From NCBI RefSeq assembly GCF_001039355.2, contig NW_019773870.1:385660-449659 (forward strand): a stretch of 64,000 nucleotides of DNA, given 5' to 3'. Source of the stretch: Lingula anatina (taxonomy: Eukaryota > Brachiopoda > Lingulata > Lingulida > Lingulidae). Positions 24,400 to 37,200 of this stretch are shown piece after piece (the stretch's first letter is position 1; each line of letters starts with the position of its first letter). The notes beneath the pieces are model-generated. The model worked only from the letters and a program-made list of their open reading frames with translations, searched no databases and was not told where the DNA came from. The position numbers and the translations under genes were made by a program.

Positions 24400-27300
24400 T
24401 TTTCCAAGCCCAAAAAGAATTTTTCAGGGGTAAGCAGCAAATGTCTCCTAATCACGAATTGTCCATGTCTGTAGTTGAGTTGTTTTATTCCAATTTTTTT
24501 TTTTTAATTTAGTAATTATGTCAATCATGATTGGCCAGTCATTATAACGACATCTGCCGACATTAATATTGCCTCATTTTCTCACAAGAAAAACGCATGG
24601 TGTTCTTTATCAGGGCCTGTTCTGTAGCCAAGTATAAAACTGGCATCTTATCATTTAGGTGCACATACAAATACATACACATATATACAACGCGATGAGA
24701 GCTAAGCATTAAACCTCGACAACTAACGTCCATTTTTAAATAACAACGAGAAAAAAAACGCCATGCCATAGTTATGAGTAGACAAATTGCTTTAAAAATA
24801 TTCTGCGGAGTGAAAGAATCAACCATTTTTCAGAGCGCACAATGGGTAATGAGATGAAAATATTTTAAAAGAAAAGAAAAGGTTTATATAAACAACAGAA
24901 TAATGGAACATATCTAGCAGTGGCGCAAGAACAATCCAGCTCCAACGTGCAACAGGGAAGTCTGATAGTTTGATCATACTATATAAAAGTACGGTGAATT
25001 AACAGTCTAAGACATCAGCAGTCCATGAATAAACCGTCGTCGTGAATAAACCGTCGTGCCGCACTGGTCATGCTGCTTACCTGGCCATTGCTCTCAGGTT
25101 TTATTACGCAATTTGGATGTATACTGTACAGTAGCGATCCCCATATATATATCACACCTTGCCTGGTTATTGTTCTCAGGATACACCAGTTAGGCCCTAC
25201 AGGTACTACAGCTGTTGTAAGAACCTAGATGACATCGTTCAAATTTGGTCCTTTGTATTGTGGGTCAAGTTTATCTGTTAGTGTAAAGTATAAATAATTT
25301 TGTTTAGCTACTATTTATGCATTTTTCTTTACTTTATGTAAATAATATTTTGGCCTGTCTTGCCGAAGTAGTTTACTGCGGTAAATTTAAGACAACAACC
25401 AGATCCTAAAACAATTAAGACGAGAGAACTATTAATCGACATACCTGGGTAGCCTTGTGAGTCCACAGATTGTTGATATTTAAGAAATCCATTAAATAAT
25501 TTTCAGTTGACTTCCATGCCAACTTCAGGAAAATATTTGAAAAATAGATATTTTAAGCAGTTAAGAAGTATTTATTGATAAAGACAAAAGTCGCAATTAA
25601 ATGTAATTTAATGTTTTTCCATTCAGTTCTAGTGCCAAATTGACACTTGGATGAATTTTTGAGATCATATATGTTATATGATTTTTTTGTCCACCAATAT
25701 AAAACTAGTCATTTCATGTCCAATACACAGGCACTTGTCATGTTTTATGTAATCATTGCAATATCAAATGAACTTGTCTTCATATTTTACATGTAAACAA
25801 ACAATATTATCCTCAGCAAAAAAAAAAAGAAAAAAAAAAAAAGCTTTTTCTTGATGTTAATTTTTTTTCCATTCAAAGAACTAACCACTAAGAAGGCTCC
25901 GAGTGAAAGGATTAAAAATGAAAGTTATTGAAATTGCTCTGTACAATTTCTTGGAATTTTTTCATAAGTAGTGTATTTACGAACCAGAACCTTCATTTAG
26001 CTATAGTTAATTTACTGTAAAAAATCAAACTCAATTTAATGTTATATTTCTCATTGCTATATCAAAACATGAATGATAAATGTTCATATATATTTAAAAT
26101 ATAAATAGTAATAATAACTTCTAATTAAACCCAGATATCAAAGCAAGGGCAAAGGCCAAACCAAAGATAGACCAAACATCTTTTTGACACATATTACAAC
26201 ATGACAAAATGTGGCCAAAATCAGCAAAAACAAAAATTCTTTTCAGCCATCATTCAAATGTTTTCATAAATGTTATCTTAATTTTGCACACATTTTTGTA
26301 CAGTTTTCAACCCTTTTAAAACAATGTTTAGGATAAATTTACATTTCAGAAAAGGTTTTAGACTTTTGTTCCCAGAAGACGATGTTAAAACATCCTTAAA
26401 TGTAATCGTAATATTTCTTCTTTTTTAACTTTTTTAAAGATTATGATGGCACTATTTCCATGTACCCCAGGTTCCAAATTTAGGTATTGCCAACTCGATC
26501 TTGATTTCATATATAGCACACATCAACAAAACACCGTAAAGCTAACACATGAAAAGGTATAGTAAACAAGCTAGCTTTATAGTGTCCTAACACTCAGGGC
26601 ATTCCCATGTGGTTTTCTAGAAATTTTAAATTGTGCTAATGTCTAGCATACTTAAAAAAAGAACGCAGTATATAATACAAAATACAAAAAAATGTTTATT
26701 TGGTAATGTGAAAATAAAGAACAAATACAACAAGTAATCAACATAACACACACACACAAACACACACACACACTGTAGTTTTAACAGAATTTTATAATCA
26801 AATCCATAAGAAACTAATTGGGCTGGGTTTCCAACTCCACTTGCATTTTATACCTAAGACTCAATATGGAATTCCATTGAATATGTAACTGTCTTTACTA
26901 TGAAATTAAAAAAAACCCAAAGACTTGGATTCTTAGAAATAAAATTGTGGTGGATCTCACTATGTACAGTGGCATAGATACAAGTTCTGTCTGTTGTTGC
27001 TGCAATTCTAGGTGGCTTACATTTCAAAACTGTCAATTACCAACAAAAATAATTGTTAGCAAAATAAATGGTCATGTGTTCAATTTTGTTCATAAATATT
27101 ATTAAAGATGCATACAAAGTCAATTTTTTGTCAAAAAAACCAACCAAATGCCAGCATATAGTTTCAAGTAGTATAACTAAGAGAATTACCAAAAGGCATT
27201 GTTTAATTTTACCCGAAAATGATGTTTGAACAGATTTTTCTGCTGGCATTCTAAGCTGTATGTCAATGGGGCAGGAAAGTAGGTCACGGAAGTAGGTTAA

Positions 27301-27490
27301 ATTTACAACCATAAATTTAAAGAAAGGAGCAGTCTAAAGGTCTTTTATGGCTGATCGAGTGATCTATTCAGTTTATCCCTTGGCATGTCGAATTTATTTG
27401 AGTCATATAAGAATCTAGTAGAAGTGGTTTACATGTGTTACTCGGAATCCACACTCCACCGATGCTCGGTTCGTATGTACCTTTAAGAGT
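24400..27490. other. Intergenic AT-rich stretch with no recognised gene
   Basis: No exon chain, transposase or RT motif could be recognised on either strand. Open frames here are short and unlike known proteins. A CA microsatellite lies near 26743-26774 and A/T-rich homopolymer runs near 25820-25870. Confidence 0.6.
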
Positions 27491-27499
27491 TATTCTTAT

Positions 27500-28844
27500 T
27501 ATAATGACCAATTTCCTAATGCACATAGGGCACACGAAAACAGGTGAACTTTATGTTAGCACACACTGTGTGACACCAAGAAGCACAGACATTGCATTGT
27601 ATCCATTTGTGGTAATTATCATTTTTTGCAAAACGGAATGTCACCTGTGCTTTCCTCACTTTTCCTTGCATCTCGCAATAGTCGGGTCTTCACATAAGTC
27701 CTAAAGGGCTGGCAGAGGGATTAGTTGATTGAAGTCAAATCTGCTCCCTTAAGAATTGTTTCTGCATTCTGGAATAATAAAAAACAAAAATGTTACAAGC
27801 AAGTATGGTTTAAGATGATGTCCAGACAATGGTGATGAGATTGTAGCCCTAGCTCATTCTACTTTTCATCAACTTATGAATTGCTATTTGAACAAGTGGA
27901 TTCTTCTTTGATAGTCGGAAGATTTAGGACAAGTACCTGTAAGAACTAGTAGGTCTGGTAAAGTTGCAATCAACCCAGAGAAAATTTTCTTTCGTGTCCT
28001 TATTGCCACTATATTTTGCAATACAATTAATCAATAAAAATAATTTTACACATTTCCTCACATATGGAAAAAGATGGAAGTCTCACTCAATATAAATCTA
28101 TTTACTTGAAGCATATAACTCTTAATTACCATTATGATAGATAGATAGATACTGGATGAATATGATTATATTGAGGAGCATAACTTACCATCAGAACAAA
28201 CACTCCATAATCACTGCATCCTACTTGCTTGCTAGACTTCATACCAGCAGAAACCCAGTCTTCTGTGATATCTCGTGACACTTTTTTCGCCTGATATCCC
28301 AAAACTTCCTTGAAAAGCAAAATATGATAAACAAAGGGATAGCATCAGCATAGCATTTTAGCAGATAGCATCAGTCTAAATTATCAACACTTTTCCAATG
28401 ACTTTTCCAAACTGAAAAATGCTCCCAATGTAAACATTTTAAACAAAGGTGAGTCAAAAATATTTTATTTACACAAACTATTGTTATCCTTGGTATTGAC
28501 AAAAAGTAAAGGTCATGGCAAGTGGCATTTACTGTGACACATAATTAATTATATGTTGGATACATACACTTGGGGTTGTGAACAACGAAGGAGCATATTA
28601 ATTGTTGTTCTACTACTTTCACTCATATAGGAAAGAGAGCATGAAAGACATATTTGGAAATGTTGGCAATAAGATTGACAACTGTGTGCACAATTCACAT
28701 TTGCGTGACAATAGGGCTAAAAGTGAGCTAGAGTACGTAAAAATGCACACTTCATATCTTGTACTTACAACCAGTACTGCTCTAACTGTTGAGCTCTTGG
28801 AGTGCCCAAGGAGTCCAACACACTGAAAGAGCATTTCTGCACGT
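27500..28844 (-). pseudogene. Ulp1/SENP-like cysteine protease with zinc-finger-like tail, decayed
   Basis: Three minus-strand exon-like pieces are seen. Piece 1 (28844-28769) reads VLDSLGTPRAQQLEQYW, the segment that in Ulp1-family (C48) proteases follows the catalytic His. Piece 2 (28308-28189, good AG and GTAAGT borders) ends SSKQVGCSDYGVFVLM, where active enzymes have D-C-G-V-F: the catalytic Cys is Tyr. Piece 3 starts at 27768, continues in phase as NAETILKGADLTSIN, then hits TAA (27723-27721). Beyond it the same frame resumes as TYVKTRLLRDARKSEE. Another frame gives WIQCNVCASWCHTVCA, resembling a PHD-type zinc finger, to a stop near 27500. Pieces 1 and 2 do not join in phase. Ulp1-plus-zinc-finger proteins are common as multicopy, often transposon-linked genes in marine invertebrates. 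The lost Cys, stop and frameshift argue for a relic. Confidence 0.6.
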
Positions 28845-28849
28845 CTGCA

Positions 28850-31260
28850 ACAAGTAAAATCCAATGCTGTCCCAGGCATGCAGGAAGTAGAAGCCTGAAT
28901 GTACTTGTATTTGCTGAACTGCACCTAAATATAAAAAATAATCAAAATATGACTACTGTGTCATTTAAGATAATGTATACATGTGACAAAGAAGGGGACA
29001 AAGTTGCTGCAATTAAAAGATCAGGGTGCTCAAATTTTATCATTGTAACCAACTACAGGATGTTCTTAACTACAGTTATATAATTACGATTACGATTATC
29101 AAACATAACTCATTACCACAAAAGTATCATGACTGTAGCAAAGACTCATAACTTTTTAAATAATACATCTTGGTAGAGCTGATGATCAAAATGATTTTTC
29201 TCCCAAAGAGTTGTCAAAAAACAAGGAAACACATAGGCTGGGGTTTTGTCTGCCCATAATTTGTACTATAATTTCTATAGATCACAAAAGTGTTGATGTC
29301 AACTTTGATAAAAGGATGTTAAAATGCATTACGGGTGCGTATTTGTGTGTCACAAATGCGTGTGTGGTGCCATATTGCAACGAGAGCTGATATTGAGAGT
29401 AAAAAAAAATTATCATCCCAAAAATCGCGCATATTTTAGCAAGTAGCACGAATCTATACATAGAGTATTCAGCACTGTTGATGTCATCTTTATGTAAAAG
29501 GTGCATAAAAATACCGGACAAAAAGAAATGTCGGCGAGCCTAAGAAATCGGAGAGAAATTGCGTCATTTTAATTCAAGACATGATTGAATGTGTCATTAT
29601 TGTCGCATCTCAGGCTAATTTCACACAAAGAGAGAAATTTTCGACACTAGAAATATTTTCCTATCGGATCATAGCTAAAAACAAGTATGCTATACTACAA
29701 TTATACAATTTTGAATGCTCATTTAACGGCAACAAACAAGATTGCCTTCACCACATAGGGCATTTTGAATTCCTCCATGAACAAACATATCAAATTCTCA
29801 TATAGCTTCCAAATTGATAGAACAAACTGTACTTATACTTAATCTCTATAAGTTAATTGTCTCATCCACCCGGATGATTGCCTCACTTTATCGCAAACTA
29901 CCTGCCCAAATGACACAAAAAGTCATCAACAACCGCGATATGCTCGCTGCCTGCACGGGAGGTCACGTGATCCGAACGCACATGGTTTCGTGAAGAGCTC
30001 GCGCCAAGCCGATTATCCTTTTATCTTGCCCCGCGTTTCATGTCCTTCTCTTATTATGTCCAAGTTGTAAGCTAGTTATGTCTTACCTTTAATATCAACA
30101 CATCATATATAGACATTTTAACATCTTAAAATTAAACTTCTTTGAAACTTCAGGTCTTTAAATTGAACTCCTTTAAATCTTTATATTTTTAATTGAATTT
30201 CTCAAAATATATATCTCTAAACTGTATTTCCTTTTATCTTTAGATATTTTAATTTAGTTCTTTAAATCTTTACATCTTTAACTTGAATTTTTTTAGATCT
30301 AAATATTTAAACTGAACTTCTTTAAATTTTCAAATTGAATTAATTTTAATCTTTAGATTTTTAACTTTAACTTCTTTAAATCTTCAGATTTTTAATTGAA
30401 CCCCAGTGTGGCAATGCCAACCTCAGTAAGGCATGTACTTATTAATTTTTACATCACATGTATTAGAAGGTAACATTTATGATATCGAGGAAAGTGAAGA
30501 TGTATTTAGATTTGTTTCGGGACATTTAAACAACAAGAAAATGAATTCATTTTCACACATTCTCAAAATATAGGTGGAGAAAACAAAAAACAAAACAAAA
30601 AAAAAATGAAAAATAATGTTTAAGTCTACTTTTTCTAAATCTCTGGGGATAGAAAGTGATAAATCTTGCTTTCTTTATATACGATATTGAAAAATAAGAT
30701 TTATACCTTGCAGTATTATACACTGTGCAAAGAATGTATGGTTTGACAGGAAATATGATTTAAATTTGAAAATGTAAATGATTTAATTGCTTGTAAGGTC
30801 AATTTGACGTAAAAACACATGTTATTAAAAATGTAGCATGTTTGCATTAATGAATAATCTTTATATGATTAGCTGTTCCACTCCCTGGTTGCATGGTTTT
30901 TCTCCAAGGTAAAATAAGCATTGGTATAGCAGCATCTTTCCGAGTTTATTTATTTAAAGTAAAGGCACAGATAGTAAGTCATTTGATTGTATCACTTATT
31001 ATATATTATATCCAAAACAATTGCTAAAGTTAAATGTATAAATTTATGTGCACATTATCTGCAGCTAGATATATTTGCTGTCTCTCTCTCTCTATGGAAC
31101 ATGTTTTGACTCCAAGTCCTGCATACAATTGCACTTTGTTTATTTATCGTTTTGATTAAAAGGGTAGGATTAGTTTTGATATCTTAAATTATGTATCAAT
31201 AAATCAATAAATTCGTTTCGTAAATGGAACCCATAGGCGTATATTTTCTGTTTGCAAATG
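28850..31260. other. Intergenic stretch, including a degenerate AT-rich minisatellite
   Basis: No gene was recognised. Between about 30115 and 30405 there are roughly a dozen imperfect repeats, 25-35 bases each, of the form CTTTAAATCTTTAGATTTTT / TTAATTGAACTTC. The rest is AT-rich unique-looking sequence. Confidence 0.5.
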
Positions 31261-31266
31261 AAATAT

Positions 31267-34200
31267 TTATTTCAGAATATGAATAAGGTATCCATCAGTA
31301 GATAAAGCAATTGAATGGAAAGCAAAGACATTGTTTTTAATATCTGGTAAAGCCGAGTTGATCTCGTAATATGGATACGCTGAACATAGCGACAAGTCTA
31401 GGTCATCCTGGTATTCAAAACACGCCCATTGTCTTCTTCGCTTACACTTCACTGCTCCAGGAAAGATATAAGCTTTAAGATACCTTTCATCTCTGGTCCA
31501 CTGGTCATTAGTGGTGAAGCCAAGGCTCTCCTCTCTTGATGATTTTCTTCTTCGGCGCCTAAAGAGTCATGATATGAATTCATGTAAAGCAGAACAGATT
31601 TGTTGTTTGTATCACAAAGAGAACTGAGTAAATTTAATTACTGACAGGCTATAGGAAGCAAGCTTGATTATTATCTAATTTATATATCAGCAAATCGTCC
31701 AGCCTTGGACGTGGAGTAAGTTCATTGTGAATTATGAAAACTGTAAAGTGCGAAATTCTGCCCAAAGAATTGCCATATTTATCTAAATCTTAATCATTTT
31801 TCAAAATGGAATTTTAGGTTTATTTTACACATAACATATATTTTAACAACATAGTATTTTATCCCATATAAAATAATCTCTACGCCTGGATAAAAAGCAG
31901 TCCAAACAATTTTCCAGACAATTTCCAGACAATTTTCAAATTAAAGCAAAATGTCATCAATATTAATCTACCACACCTATCAAACACATTTAAATATCAT
32001 CTTTAAAGCCCCGGAGAAAGTTATTTCATTTTACCTTTTTGCCATACCTATTGATGAATACAAAGTCGACAAACACACACCTAACGGATATCATATTGTT
32101 AGCTGGATATACATTCAGTACAATACAATCTTACATTTAATTAATATTTTCATCTTTAGCTTATACATGTATAACTCACCCTTTTGTGGATTTGCCTTCT
32201 TGACCTTTCCCCTAAAATTAAAAATGAACATACAATTAAAATAGCAGATGGCTGAAAATGTACTTAATTCAAAACAAAACTTTAGTTCTAATTATTTTTT
32301 ATAATGAGGCCGTAATACAGAGAGTATAGTTGATTTACTAAGCGTGTCACATGTAGGCTCGTGGATAAAATGGTTTGGGTCATACTATAAAAAGTATTTT
32401 AGTTAAAATTTTAAGAAAAACTCCCAGTACAGAGATATTTTTGTGAAACACGCTCCATCAGGTATGCAATATCACACAGCCACGACCTACACGTACCTGT
32501 GTTGCAAGTGTCTCCTCCAAAATTATCAGGACAAACGCATAGGAAATTGTCACCATCTACAGTGCACGTCCCTCCATTTAAGCACGGCTGGGAATCGCAG
32601 GGAGCTGGAAAAGATATATAATTATAAATCGTTCTACATAAATTTACTTTCGGATCTGACAAGATGTCCGATAGTAATAATCCACGTGAGGTGGGATTAA
32701 AATGAAATTTGCAGGGGCATATTACAATGTTTTGGATGTCTATTAGGTTAATATGACTTATTTAATACGTTTTTTAATTACAGAAAGGAAAAATGCACAT
32801 GGTAATTTTTTCGATTTGGTATATGTCTGTAGTTGTACATAATGTGTGGTAGTATGTTTTCCCGATAGCTTTATATGTGTCATCCTCATCGTCTTGACTA
32901 CTGGTAAAACAGTGTACATATATGTCTAGCAAAAAATAACAACGGATGGAGTTATCCAAGTACGCTAGGAAAACTAAAAAACTAAAAACACAATCTCTCA
33001 TGCCGTTAACGAGAGACCAGGTAACTCGAGAATAAGCGTGAGATATAGGGGTTAAAATTTTAACATTTTTTTTACTTCGAAAGTTATAATAACTGAAACC
33101 CAATACATGGTGAATTAGTACTGTTGTGCATTAGATAATTGAAGATAATGCAGCCAGAAATTAATTGGGCATAAATTGTCTACTTTCATCGTTGTCGCAC
33201 CATTCTCGCTGACACCATTCTCGCTGTTCTGCGTTATTTTGACCCAGCTCTCCTCCGTTTTCCGTCTAATTGTACTTGGTTTTACGTTTAACCTAGACAA
33301 TCCCCATTTTTTCTTTTCTTATTTCTACTTAGGGATGCATTTCAAATACAAACAAATGTGCACACAAATACTGTACATGATAAAATAATAATAAAGTAAT
33401 GATTTGTGTAACGTCAGTGAACAAATGTGTTTTTTCACAAATCGCTCAACGTTCCCATTTTTACGTAAGCTGTCAGGAAAAAGAATAACTATTTGTCCTT
33501 TCTGAACAATTTATACTCCCTAACCAATAAGAAGGTACGGTAGGTTTTACTGGTAATAGATCTAATTTGACCTTGGCGTTATTGACGGGACTGACTTGAC
33601 CTCTGAGCTGTATTCATTCGCGCTCTCTTTAGGTTATTGTAACCCTTTATTATCTTCCAAATACCGAAAATGATATTTCTCCTGTATCTAATTATTCAAT
33701 AATGCATCTATCTTTGTGCTGATTTAAAACTATGAAAAAGCTCTTGAAAATATAAAATATGGGTTTTTTTTTTCGTTGCAATGTATAAGCATAGCCAATT
33801 CAAACTCTCCTAAGGTTAAGTAAGTACTATAGGGTTAAAGTTACACGAGAGTAGACTGCTTCCATCAGCTGGACAAATTACCACATTGAAAAGTAAAATG
33901 TTCCAGTCTAAATATTCAAAGCATGACATATTGGCATAGAACATGAAGTTAACGGACCCAAAAGAAATTACCTAGGAGTTCATAACAACCCCAGTCTAAA
34001 CGTATTTCCGGTCACACCTTATAGGCTATTATTGATTGTTGTGTTGTTAATTTCTGCCCCCTGTTGTCCAGTCTCCGAGCTTGCCTTTTTAACAGGTTAA
34101 AATTAGTTACAGTGTACAGGTAAATAACGGTGGGAAGTCGTTGAAGCATATATCTAGTCATAAAATTAGATAATGAAAAAAAAAAAAGAAATATCCAAGG

Positions 34201-37200
34201 AAAAGATGAGTAACGATGACATAAAGTGACATGCTATCAAGGAAGAATGGATAGGCGCCTGGTCATAGGAGCGGAATTGGTCACTGGCAGGCCAGGGATA
34301 AGAAATAGGAAGATTAGAACAGATCACTGAGGAAGATTCATACATTTTCGATTCGGAAATTTAATATTATTTCCAAATTTTGTCATTTTGACCAGGAGTT
34401 AGAGTTTTATGACCATGCAAAAATAGGGATATCTTATCTAGTTGGGTTCTAAAATATGCATAAGTTGCACCAAGTATAACTTCAATAGTTTTGTAGAAAT
34501 CACGATACTCCACTGTTTAAGTGAACACTGCACGAGCTTGCCTGTTCATGCTACTGTCACTGTGAGCCCTTTGTCTAATCTCACCGTACTTTCTGTTCTT
34601 TTCTCCATCATGAAGAGTTATGAAATAGTGATAGTTAATAAAAACAGCCATAGCATTCCTTGCAACTCGAGATATAGATCAAATCAAAATTTCTCCTTAA
34701 TTTTGATAATGACCTGCCCACTATTAACCCTACAGCTGACTTTACACATACATGTATCTAGACTTAAATGCTAGGCGTATCAAAATTTTTAAAACGCTCA
34801 TAATTGTTAGACCTTAACGATCAGATGTCTAATAAATTCGTTTCATACTGGGGCATCATCAATTTAGCAATTTCTCCCTGGAGTAAAAGTTAATGTATTA
34901 ATTGCATTTTCTCCTGGTAGCAAAATATGGTAAATAAACTGATAATATTTTATGCCCGCCTAACCCCTATACTTACAATCTGCGGCAGCCTGAAGGACAA
35001 ATGCACACGCCATCAAAGTCAAAACAAGGTGCGGGCTGAACAACAATTCCATCACAGATTGGCTGATTTGGAAATGCTCTGTTTCTGTTGTTTATGCTAG
35101 AACGAAATATGATACTCTGAAACAAACACAGTCCTTGAAATTTTACATCAAAACAAACAAGCAACTACATTTTCAAAGAATAACATCACTGATTCGGCTG
35201 ATCTGAAAATCAATGCACTATGATTATTTGACAAGGACACATTGCTTGAATTTCAACATTAATAATTTAGAAACTAAAATTTTTGAAAAGTAAATACAGA
35301 AAAAATCGATTGATCACCATCTTTTATCTGAAATAACATCAGGAGTAAACGGCAAATATTTTTTAAATGTTTTTTTTTTTTTTTTTGAAAATGAAAAAGA
35401 AAACGAAAAAAAAAATGAACATCGAAGCTAAAAGACAGACAGTGCAACAGAAAATTACACATTATTTACCTATTCAATGGCGAGGTAATAATATCGAATC
35501 GAGAAAATGTATAATATTCAGTTTTGCTTGATGTATGTCTCTATAAATAAAATTATTATACCAGACAAAGCAAACATGCTTGTAGGATAGATCTATGGGA
35601 GAAATAGAAAATATACCTTTCAGTAGAAAATGCTTCTTTATCAAACATGGAAACACTTTTGAAGTCCCAGGTCTAACCAACTACCAGACTCGGCACCTTT
35701 TCCTTAATTCACCGGTATTTCTGACCACACCACCCGTTTTCAAGGTGTGCGTCAGTACAAGCTTCGAAGTATCAGACACGACACCGCTCTTGCCTAGTAC
35801 GCAATGTGATAGTGATGATTCTCAGCGGGGTTGGAAATAGTGCATCTCATCTCAAAATTTGATCCGAGGTATAATACTGTGAAATGCGTACTGACGCAAA
35901 CCTTGAAAACTGGTAGTGAGGCCCGATCTACCAGTGAATTCAGGATGTTTCAGTGCCGAGTCTTTGGGAAGGCATGAGTACTCTACAGTTTGAAGATGTA
36001 TCATGGAACTTAAGGTGTTGTTAATCCTTGTTGAAACTCAAAATTACGTAAATAAGACAAAAAATCCACAAATGTATGATAATTCATATCGCCATAGGTA
36101 CTGATAAACCTAATGAACAGAGCCATTTAAATAATAACATTTATTTGTCTTGATTATTACGTTTTTATAAATGTTTAATTAGACTTGACATTTAATACGG
36201 AATATTTCAGTTTTGAAGGTACGCTTAGGTAAAATGTGTTCTTTTTTTCAAACAACTCCAATCTCATATAAGATATGTGGATGGAAGAGGTGTATCGCTA
36301 ACAATTTACAGACTACCATGTCAGTCACGCTGTTGCATTATGTAATATGCAGAGGCTTAATTGGGTAGTACTCCTTTGGGCTGGTCAAAGCTTGGCTTTG
36401 GAAAAGCATGGTTCTGTCAAAAAAAAATCCATATGTTGGCAACTACTGCATAGAATAATTTGACATTTTACATGCAAGCGGTCGGTTTTGCAGGGAGTAA
36501 ATTGAACCAAAAAGTGCTGCTTTACAACTTTATCAATCTGTGGCAGAATGGCGCATATAGACATTATCAGACAGTTTATTGTGCCAAACGGAACGATCTG
36601 CACAGTTTAATAGAGTCCAGACTGATGTACCTACACAGAAGCCACACCCAATGTATCGAAATCGGGATATGCTGCTGCAACTAAACAAAACAACCCAGTC
36701 CGTTCAGAATGAGGGGTAAATTGTCACCAAAACGCGTTTTTCAAGGTCCTTACCGAACACCAAAATGGTTTTAGCAGGTTAGAATACCAGACGATCTCCG
36801 AAGAACCCACTGTTAACAGCAAAACATCGTCGCCTGTTTCTCTAATAAATTGGGGACCATGACCATGTGTGGTTAGAACACTGAAATGGCGTGGCTTTCT
36901 TTATTGAGGTCAGATTTCACCTGTACCGCTCAACTAGTCACAACAGCGTTTACAGACAACCAGAAGAGGCCTACGAAAAAATGTGTGACGTGTCTAAACT
37001 GACTAGGGTCATTGACAGCGTCAGAATTTGGCGTGGATACCACATTGATGCCAAAATACCAATGGTTGTCATCAACTAAAACCTGAACCAGATCAAATAA
37101 AGGGATAATCTGGGAATCAATATAGTTTGATAGGGGCACCTAAAGCCTAGGTCCCAACCAAACGTACCGGCTGTTACGTGTGGTCTACGGCCAAAAAAAT

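Noticed and set aside
28602-29083. Plus-strand frames near 28.6-29.1 kb
   Set aside because: They are antisense to the Ulp1-like exon and match nothing recognisable.
34973-35164. Cys-rich minus-strand frame (ICDGIVVQPAPCFDFDGVCICPSGC) that looks like an EGF-type module
   Set aside because: The frame leaves phase 2 at the donor while the next EGF exon needs phase 1, and the paralogous exon at 48248-48382 has an in-frame stop just upstream. The alternative frame gives a good signal peptide in both genes and joins in phase.
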